This document shows, piece after piece, positions 1 through 5,350 of a DNA stretch of 13,812 nucleotides. The stretch spans positions 1 to 13,812 of the forward strand of contig JBAZZL010000031.1 of assembly GCA_041658785.1 (NCBI GenBank), given 5' to 3'. The translations under genes and the position numbers were made by a program. How positions within the stretch are numbered: position 1 is the first letter of the stretch; each line of letters begins with the position of its first letter. The notes beneath the pieces were generated by a model. The model was given only the letters and a program-made list of their open reading frames with translations. It was not told the DNA's origin and ran no database searches. This DNA is from JAHJGG01 sp041658785. GTDB lineage: Bacteria > Patescibacteriota > Patescibacteriia > Magasanikbacterales > UBA922.

Positions 1-5
1 AAAAA

Positions 6-108
6 TAATCTACCCCGCTTTAGCGGGGGTTCGGCGGGCTTTAGCCCGTACGTTTGCGCGTCCGTTGGAGCTAAAGCTCCACGACCCCCGCTAAAGCGGG
101 GTAGATTA
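6..108. repeat. Nested three-hairpin palindromic element
   Basis: Bases 6-30 and 84-108 are perfect 25-bp inverted arms. Between them lie two smaller perfect hairpins, 35-48 (CGGGCTTTAGCCCG) and 67-80 (GGAGCTAAAGCTCC). All three stems share the core GCTTTAGC or its complement GCTAAAGC, so a single strand would fold into a clover-like shape. No ORF lies inside. It looks like a REP/MITE-type dispersed repeat downstream of pyrH and could also act as a transcription end. The mobile origin is inferred. Confidence 0.8.
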
Positions 109-125
109 AAAAGCGGTAACCCGCA

Positions 126-237
126 CCTCATCCCTAACCCTTCTCCCTTCGGCGCGAGCTCAGGGCAGGCTCTTGAAGGAGAAGGGAACTGGCCAACTCC
201 CCTTCTCCCTCAGGGAGAAGGGGCCGGGGGTTGAGGG
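126..237. repeat. Imperfect inverted repeat, pyrimidine arm / purine arm
   Basis: A pyrimidine-rich arm near 127-149 (CTCATCCCTAACCC, then TTCTCCCTT) is matched by a purine-rich arm near 213-237 (GGGAGAAGGGG, then GGGTTGAGGG). A smaller inner pair, GGAGAAGGG near 178-186 and CCTTCTCCC near 201-209, sits between them. No coding potential was seen. It is probably another dispersed repeat family; pairing is imperfect and the exact ends are uncertain. Confidence 0.6.
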
Positions 238-304
238 GCGCGCCGCCAGCGACTGCGCCACCGCCGAAGAGCGAAGCCGCCCGCCGACCGTTGAAACAAA
301 AAAA

Positions 305-359
305 CAGATCACAAAATCTGTAATCTGTCTCTATCTGTAATCAATCTGTGAAAATCTGT
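305..359. repeat. ATCTGT-rich short repeat cluster
   Basis: The hexamer ATCTGT occurs five times in about 50 bases (for example 325-360), together with its partner CAGATC at 305. The cluster abuts the pyrH stop codon at 359-361. Together with the elements at 6-108 and 126-237 it accounts for most of the gene-free first 358 bases; the GC-rich stretch around 238-290 shows nothing I can name. Confidence 0.55.
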
Positions 360-1051
360 CAATAAACAACAGTGCCCCGAAACTTCCCCCCATTCAACAC
401 CTTCTCCACCTCTCCCAAATCCGTCCCTTTCAAAATAGAAACCCGCAATCCCAATTTCTCCGCCTCGCGGCTGGCCACCGGATCAAACGGCTTATTCGCT
501 CCTGCTTTCCACTTACTTCCTACAATATTTTTTCTGAACTCTTTCCAACCAATCTCTTCAATCTTTTTCGCGTCTTTAAATTTCCGCGGATCTTTGTCAT
601 AAACATATTCTATATTTGATAAATTGATCACTTCTTTGGCGCCATAGGTCTTGGCCAGCAAAACCGCGTCCATATCAGTGGAATGCCCAGTCAAATATCC
701 GGCGCCGACAATTATCGGCTTGTCGGTTTTAATTTTTTTCTCCGGATCGCCCTGCAGGTCATGATGAGCAAGGTTTCCGAATAATAAACGAATGAACTGC
801 GCGTTGAAAATCGTGGCGTGAATCCCCAGCCAGTCCAAGTCCGTCTGGCTTAATTTAGTTATCTTACTCGCCGCTTCCTGATAATAACGGCAAGTCGCGC
901 CGCCGCCGATAACTAAAACAAACCGCGCGCCTTTCTTCACCTGGCGCAAAATTAAACTTCTGAACTTTTTCAAAAACTGAATGTCAAATCCGGTTTTCGG
1001 AATTATAATTGATCCGCCGACCGAAAAAATTTTGGTTTGTTTAAATGGCAT
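359..1051 (-). CDS. pyrH: UMP kinase, archaeal-type (amino acid kinase family)
   Basis: This 230-residue protein belongs to the amino acid kinase fold and should phosphorylate UMP to UDP with ATP in the cytoplasm, in pyrimidine nucleotide synthesis. Visible motifs are the N-terminal glycine turn VGGSI (11-15), the phosphate-binding VIGGGATCRYYQEA (47-60), GHSTDMDA (122-129), the nucleotide-binding NLSNIEYVYDKDPRK (143-157) and PFDPVAS (189-195). The CRYYQEA form following the triple glycine resembles the archaeal UMP kinase subgroup rather than E. coli PyrH, as is common in Patescibacteria. ATG at 1051 is the natural start; no clear SD is visible. The TGA stop lies against an ATCTGT repeat. 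It is the last gene of the minus-strand run, 119 bp after the holin-like gene. Length is normal. The subgroup assignment is from memory of family patterns. Confidence 0.9.
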   Translation of the reverse strand: MPFKQTKIFSVGGSIIIPKTGFDIQFLKKFRSLILRQVKKGARFVLVIGGGATCRYYQEAASKITKLSQTDLDWLGIHATIFNAQFIRLLFGNLAHHDLQGDPEKKIKTDKPIIVGAGYLTGHSTDMDAVLLAKTYGAKEVINLSNIEYVYDKDPRKFKDAKKIEEIGWKEFRKNIVGSKWKAGANKPFDPVASREAEKLGLRVSILKGTDLGEVEKVLNGGKFRGTVVY

Positions 1052-1170
1052 AATTTTTGTTTATCAAATAACGATTTTTTAACTTTAAATCTGCTTGGCG
1101 TCCGATACGCGGTCTTCCCTCTTTGCGCTTTATTGGAAGAATATTTTTTCATATTTTTTTAACAACCACA

Positions 1171-1509
1171 CTATTTCTTCAACAAACCACCCACCACCCA
1201 GCTTACAACACTCAAAATCAACGCTCCCCAAAACGCCGGCCAAAATCCCAAAACAACAAAACCTTTCACAATAGTTGACACAAACCAAAACAATGCCGCA
1301 TTAATAATAAGCGTAAACAGTCCCAGAGTCAAAATATTTATCGGCAAAGTTAAAATAATGAGTAGCGGACGAATGAGCGCGTTCACCAATCCCAAAACCA
1401 ATGTGGCGATTAGGGCGGAATAAAAACTTTCCACGCCAATGCCCGGAAGATAGTAGGCAATGGCAACTATGGTTATGGCGTTAATTAGCCAACGAAAAAG
1501 TAGTTTCAT
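1171..1509 (-). CDS. Phage holin family 4 (4-TM) small membrane protein
   Basis: This 112-residue protein is almost wholly hydrophobic, with about four membrane segments (roughly 3-22, 30-55, 57-80 and 86-109). The internal NALIRPLLIILTLPINILTLG (43-63) is the hallmark of the widespread phage_holin_4_2 family (PF04020). Despite the family name, most members are chromosomal membrane proteins with no proven lytic role, so the function is open. The N-terminus MKLLFRWLINA puts positive charge before the first helix. It starts at an ATG (1509) and ends TAG. It lies between the L,D-transpeptidase and pyrH genes on the same strand, but 65- and 119-bp gaps make co-transcription uncertain. No phage genes are nearby. 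Confidence 0.85.
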   Translation of the reverse strand: MKLLFRWLINAITIVAIAYYLPGIGVESFYSALIATLVLGLVNALIRPLLIILTLPINILTLGLFTLIINAALFWFVSTIVKGFVVLGFWPAFWGALILSVVSWVVGGLLKK

Positions 1510-1574
1510 AAATTTTGGTAATTACTATTTACAGAGCGATATAAATATTAAATATTATTTTTAAATAAACCATT

Positions 1575-2342
1575 CTAGGTGCCTACGTAATATCTTGAAG
1601 GAGTGGTCCCCGTTACTGTCACCGGCACGCCCACTTCCATAAACTCATATAATTCTTTAGCGTCCGCCGGCCGCATATTCACACAGCCGTGCGAACGGGT
1701 GCGTATGCCAAAATCATTGTGCCAGGTGGCGGCGTGCAAATAATAGCGCGGCTTGAACTGTAAATTCCACGGGGTGCGCGGATAAGAATAATCAGCGCCG
1801 ATATAATCCACAAACGGGCGCATCCGTTCAATTTTGAACTCTCCCGCCGGAGTGGGAGTGCCTGGATTGCCGGTAGAAACAGGATAACGGATGATTTTAA
1901 TGCCGTCAACCGCCACGTACAACTGTTGAACAGTCAGGTCAACGATAATTTCCCGGGAAAAAATTGTTGTTGTGGCCAGACTGGTTGGGCTCACTCCGCG
2001 CATCACTTCCGCGAAATCGCCGGCTCCATCATTGTCAGTGTCCAAAAATCCGATGTCAGTCTCAAACCAACGTTCAGCCCAATCATTCAAGCCGTCCTTG
2101 TCAAAATCAAACTCATGCAGACGCTTCCCGGCTCCGGCATGTGGAGAATAATCATTGGCTACTTCCAAACCATCGCTAAACCTATCTCCATCAGTATCCG
2201 CGTTATTGGGGTCGGTATAATAATACGCTTCTTGATCGTCAGCCAAACCATCATTATCAGTGTCAGTCGCGGCAAAAACAACTCCGGGAGTTAATAAAAG
2301 AATGAATGTTATAAATAATAAATACTTCACAAAATTGTCCAA
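1575..2342 (-). CDS. Secreted L,D-transpeptidase (YkuD) with thrombospondin type-3 calcium repeats
   Basis: This 255-residue exported protein should cross-link or anchor peptidoglycan stems. Residues 1-24 form a signal peptide (hydrophobic 6-23, likely cut after VFA). Residues 27-112 contain four DxDxDGxxD calcium-binding repeats, at 27-38, 49-60, 79-90 and 101-112. The YkuD domain runs from about 130 to 246, with H203 (YLHAA) and the catalytic motif SHGCVNM (217-223, nucleophile C220). The start is TTG at 2342: it has AAGG seven bases upstream and reads straight into the signal peptide. A GTG four codons in is the alternative. The start lies 9 bp after the stop of the MBL-fold gene, so translation is probably coupled. 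The Ca repeats probably make a rigid, calcium-stabilised stalk between membrane and cell wall; that role is inferred. Confidence 0.93.
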   Translation of the reverse strand: MDNFVKYLLFITFILLLTPGVVFAATDTDNDGLADDQEAYYYTDPNNADTDGDRFSDGLEVANDYSPHAGAGKRLHEFDFDKDGLNDWAERWFETDIGFLDTDNDGAGDFAEVMRGVSPTSLATTTIFSREIIVDLTVQQLYVAVDGIKIIRYPVSTGNPGTPTPAGEFKIERMRPFVDYIGADYSYPRTPWNLQFKPRYYLHAATWHNDFGIRTRSHGCVNMRPADAKELYEFMEVGVPVTVTGTTPSRYYVGT

Positions 2343-2351
2343 AATTAAACC

Positions 2352-3296
2352 TTAACTCCCTGATATAGTATCAACATCAATCCCCTCTCTTTTTATTACC
2401 ATCATTATATCACCCATCGTGTCAGTTCGCCAAGTTTTACTGCCGACCCGCTCCGCGCGGCGGATAATCCGCAAAGACGGGTGGCCATATGTATTTTCTT
2501 TACCCGCGGAAAAAATCGTGTGCGCCGGCGAGGTTTTTTCAATAAATTCTTGAATGGAAGAACCGGCGCTGCCATGGTGTCCGGCTTTCAATATCTCAAC
2601 GTCAAGCTGGTCCCCGTAAGTTTGAAGTAGATATTTTTCCAACTCCGCTTCCGCGTCGCCAGTCAATAACACGTCCATCTCGCCGTACGATAATTTAAAG
2701 ACGACAGAAGTATTGTTGGCGTCCGTTTCTTCGCTGCTACCCGGAATTTTGGCATCGGCAACGATTGAATGATCCGGATAAAGGAAATGCAACGTCGTGC
2801 TCGCGATATTCCAAACATCCTCTTTTTTTAATTCCACATACTCCCCTCCCTCGTCCGCGATCGCTTGCCAAAATTCTTTCCACATGCCATCATATTCTTT
2901 GCGCAGGCCGTTGTAAACAATCTTTTTCACCGCAAATCGTTTTAGCACGTCAACACAACCGCCGTAGTGATCCAAATCCGGATGCGTTACGACCAGATAA
3001 TCAATATCTTTATCATAAAATTCCATCGTCCGCCCCAAGGCCTCAATAATCCGCGCGTCAATCGCGCAGTCAACCAGCATCTGCTCCCCGTTCGGAAATT
3101 CAATAAACGTCGCGTCGCCTTGGCCGATGTCTAAAAAAGTAACCTTAACATAATCATTCTGAACAATTTTATCACTTGCGGCATCTTTAACATTCTGAAT
3201 ATCTTTAACATCTTTAACGCTATCCTTTCTAACAAAAATAAGCAGGATAATCACGATTGCTAACAGTATTGCAATTATTATTTGCGCTTTTTTCAT
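2352..3296 (-). CDS. Membrane-anchored ComEC/Rec2-type MBL-fold hydrolase (split ComEC C-terminal half)
   Basis: From the ATG at 3296 this is a 314-residue metallo-beta-lactamase-fold protein. An N-terminal membrane helix (about 5-22) precedes the catalytic domain. Metal-binding motifs are HPDLDH (105-110), D214 in TGDAEAE, HHGS (240-243) and H272 in YGHPS; FLDIGQGDA (54-62) is the typical ComEC-type opening. In full-length ComEC this domain is fused behind the channel and is thought to degrade the non-transported DNA strand. Here it is a separate gene 88 bp after comEC on the same strand, separated by a palindromic element. A TTG at 3302 could add two residues, but ATG directly before KKAQ and the membrane helix is the better start. 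Residues 28-38 (KDVKDIQNVKD) are a repeat-like insertion after the helix, coded by reiterated GTTAAAGAT. The exact substrate is not shown by the sequence. Confidence 0.9.
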   Translation of the reverse strand: MKKAQIIIAILLAIVIILLIFVRKDSVKDVKDIQNVKDAASDKIVQNDYVKVTFLDIGQGDATFIEFPNGEQMLVDCAIDARIIEALGRTMEFYDKDIDYLVVTHPDLDHYGGCVDVLKRFAVKKIVYNGLRKEYDGMWKEFWQAIADEGGEYVELKKEDVWNIASTTLHFLYPDHSIVADAKIPGSSEETDANNTSVVFKLSYGEMDVLLTGDAEAELEKYLLQTYGDQLDVEILKAGHHGSAGSSIQEFIEKTSPAHTIFSAGKENTYGHPSLRIIRRAERVGSKTWRTDTMGDIMMVIKREGIDVDTISGS

Positions 3297-3305
3297 AACC
3301 AAAAT

Positions 3306-3408
3306 AATAGAACACGGATTTAACGCCTGCCCGCCTCACTGGCGGGGATTAAACGGATTGGAACGAATTCGTTTTGATTCGTTTAATTCGTTAAATCCGT
3401 GTTCTATT
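3306..3408. repeat. Inverted-repeat element without gene (empty relative of 4889-5347)
   Basis: The outer ends are 20-bp inverted repeats: 3306-3325 begins AATAGAACACGGATTTAACG and 3389-3408 is its exact complement. The left arm is interrupted by a GC-rich hairpin (CCCGCC TCACT GGCGGG, 3330-3346) and then resumes with ATTAAACGGATT, complementary to the right arm. The centre is an EcoRI-like CGAATTCG palindrome at 3364-3371. The same arms bound the nuclease-gene element at 4889-5347, but here the arms meet with nothing between them. The right arm supplies the last five codons (NRTRI) and stop of comEC. Confidence 0.85.
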
Positions 3409-4884
3409 AACCTTTCTAAAAGCAAAAACCATAACAACATACCCGCTAATCATAAGCCACCAGGGGATAGTAAAATCAACCGAAGCAAACGACAGCCCGG
3501 CAAACCATTTGACGACCAGAATAACATAACTTAAACCAACCCACGCGATCCAAGCGATCACCTGCGCCAAAGGGTTAAAAACAAAACTGGATAGCACCGC
3601 GAAAAAACCGAGCGTCATGAGTAGCGGAATAGTCCAAAGAATCAAAACATTCACCGCGGGCGCGACAATGGACAGCCGGCCGAACTGGTACAAGATCAGG
3701 GGCAAGGTCGCCGTAATCGCGGACAAAGTTGAAATTAAGGATTCTTTTAAACCCAAAAACTCCGGAACTTTTTGAAACCAAACGCCAATAAACGGACTGA
3801 CATACACCAATCCGAGCGTGGAAATAAACGAGAGTTGAAATCCAGCGTCCCAAATTAAAATAAACGGATTTTGCAGAGCCATCAAAACACATGTCAAGGC
3901 CATCACATTGCCCACGCGCGAGGTTCTGCCAATCTGTTTGGCTAATAATACAATCACTCCCATAATTCCGGCGCGCACCACCGAAGCGCTCGCTCCGGCG
4001 AACAAAACAAATAAAGCAATCCCCAAAATTATAATCCAAAACGCTTTTTTGCGCGGGATCAAAAGATTAACGCAAATGGCGATCAAAATCGCCGCGATGA
4101 TGCTGATGTTGTACCCGGAAATCGCCACAATGTGCGTTACGCCAGTCCGCGCGAATAAATCATTCAAACTTCCCAAGCCACCGCGATAGCCGTACAACAG
4201 CCCAGCCATAAAACTGGCATACGGCTCGTGCCATAGTTTATTGATTTTTTCCGCCGCGATATTTTTTAACGACAAAATTCCTCTCATCAAACCACTGCCC
4301 TCGCCTTCTCCAACCTTCCCTACCTTCGGATTCTGACAAATACTAAACACCCCATATCTCGCCAAATACATGTCATAACGGAAGTCTTCTATGGGTTCCG
4401 GCCTTTCCAACTCGCATTCTAGTTCTAACTTATCGCCATAATCATATCGCGGGTATAATCCCGATTTAACATAAACTCTTCCGTTCAACTTTTTTTCCTC
4501 CACCCGTCCCCCACCACCCTTCACTCCTTCACTTTCAACAATATAACGCACGCCATCGGTCCTAACATCCGGCTCGGCTGAAACATAACCGATAATTTTT
4601 TGCTTGCCGGCGAATGATGAAATGTTGTTTGGTGAATCCGTCGGAAAAGCAAAAACATAGCGAGCAAAACCCAACGCCGCGATAATCACGCCAATCGCGA
4701 TAAAGCGCGTCTTTTTGTTTTGCCAAGTGATTATCAGGAGCGCGGCGGAAATGAATAGGAATAAATATAGATAAACGAAATTTATTTTGATGTTTAATAA
4801 TGACGCTATCGCGACCCCGGCGAGAAAACAAAAACAAAACGCGAGGAACGTTTTGGATTTGGAATTTATTACTTTTTCAAACAT
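3391..4884 (-). CDS. comEC: ComEC/Rec2 channel protein lacking the MBL domain
   Basis: This 497-residue membrane protein is the DNA-uptake channel of natural competence. Two to three membrane helices (about 10-30, 35-53, 60-78) precede a soluble OB-like N-terminal domain (about 92-185, DUF4131 type). The competence domain (PF03772) follows, with family signatures GVTHIVAISGYNIS (248-261), SVVRAGIMG (301-309) and WDAGFQLSFISTLG (345-358), and roughly eight further helices to the end. Classical ComEC is 700-800 residues because an MBL-fold domain follows; that domain is the next gene downstream. The start is ATG at 4884, only 4 bp inside the end of the nuclease element. The C-terminal NRTRI and TAA are coded by a repeat arm, so the original C-terminus may have been altered. 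No SD was seen. Function rests on strong motif matches; whether the cell is competent is not shown. Confidence 0.93.
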   Translation of the reverse strand: MFEKVINSKSKTFLAFCFCFLAGVAIASLLNIKINFVYLYLFLFISAALLIITWQNKKTRFIAIGVIIAALGFARYVFAFPTDSPNNISSFAGKQKIIGYVSAEPDVRTDGVRYIVESEGVKGGGGRVEEKKLNGRVYVKSGLYPRYDYGDKLELECELERPEPIEDFRYDMYLARYGVFSICQNPKVGKVGEGEGSGLMRGILSLKNIAAEKINKLWHEPYASFMAGLLYGYRGGLGSLNDLFARTGVTHIVAISGYNISIIAAILIAICVNLLIPRKKAFWIIILGIALFVLFAGASASVVRAGIMGVIVLLAKQIGRTSRVGNVMALTCVLMALQNPFILIWDAGFQLSFISTLGLVYVSPFIGVWFQKVPEFLGLKESLISTLSAITATLPLILYQFGRLSIVAPAVNVLILWTIPLLMTLGFFAVLSSFVFNPLAQVIAWIAWVGLSYVILVVKWFAGLSFASVDFTIPWWLMISGYVVMVFAFRKVNRTRI

Positions 4885-4888
4885 ACGT

Positions 4889-5347
4889 AATAGAACACGG
4901 ATTTAACGAATTAAACGAATTCAAACGAATTTTTTATATTTATTTTCAAAAATTTTTCTTTTAAATTGCGGCTTTTGCCCAAAATTAAATAAAAAACCAA
5001 CTTCAATTGAAGTGGCTCTCAAATAATTAATCAATTGCGCTTCATGTTCTTCGCATAATGCTTCTCCTGCCTTTAATTCTACAATAATTGATTTCTCAAC
5101 TATAATATCCGCAAAATACTCTCCTACTAAATTTTCTAAATCATAAACTTTAATCGGCACTTGTCTTCTTCCATTAATATCTAATCTGCGAAGCTCTAAA
5201 ACCAAAGCATTTTCATAAACCTTTTCTAAAAAACCAAAACCCAACCTATTATAGACATTGTAAAATGCTCGAATTAATTTATTACTTAATTCCTCCTTCA
5301 ACATAATTCGTTCTAATCCGTTTAATTCGTTAAATCCGTGTTCTATT
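4889..5347. mobile_element. Inverted-repeat-bounded element carrying a GxxExxY nuclease gene
   Basis: Left arm 4889-4930 and right arm 5306-5347 are inverted copies: 39 of 42 positions match, with the outer 29 perfect (outer end AATAGAACACGGATTTAACG). The enclosed ORF starts 1 bp inside the right arm and its stop lies within the left arm, so the element is essentially arms plus gene. It sits 3 bp after the leuS stop and 4 bp before the comEC start, filling the whole spacer. No obvious target-site duplication is visible. Calling it mobile is an inference from the matched empty relative at 3306-3408. Confidence 0.7.
4921..5304 (-). CDS. GxxExxY protein (PDDEXK_3 nuclease-like)
   Basis: This 127-residue protein carries the family signature GFLEKVY (G24, E27, Y30) and a PDDEXK-type core: D66 in FADIIVE, then E76-L-K78 in IVELKAG, with Q90 after it. 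Length and order fit the GxxExxY family (TIGR04256/PF13366). These small proteins are predicted nuclease-fold enzymes with no established biological role, and they are frequent in environmental and CPR genomes. ATG at 5304 lies next to the right repeat arm; TGA at 4921-4923 lies in the left arm, so the final residues KKFV are arm-encoded. Local sequence is AT-richer than leuS or gdhA. The tight fit with the repeats suggests the nuclease acts on, or spreads with, them, much as TnpA-REP proteins act on REP sequences; this is a hypothesis only. Confidence 0.9.
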   Translation of the reverse strand: MLKEELSNKLIRAFYNVYNRLGFGFLEKVYENALVLELRRLDINGRRQVPIKVYDLENLVGEYFADIIVEKSIIVELKAGEALCEEHEAQLINYLRATSIEVGFLFNFGQKPQFKRKIFENKYKKFV

Positions 5348-5350
5348 CAA

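Noticed and set aside
6..360. CRISPR array at the left end
   Set aside because: Repeats are palindromic and of different families, without regularly spaced identical units or cas genes.
1052..1170. Possible tRNA or regulatory RNA between the holin-like gene and pyrH
   Set aside because: No cloverleaf, no consistent stems; only AT-rich sequence. A weak TTGTTA/TATTCT pair on the minus strand was too poor to call a promoter.
1171..1509. Prophage remnant because of the holin-like gene
   Set aside because: The family is widespread in non-phage contexts, and no endolysin, capsid or integrase gene is present.
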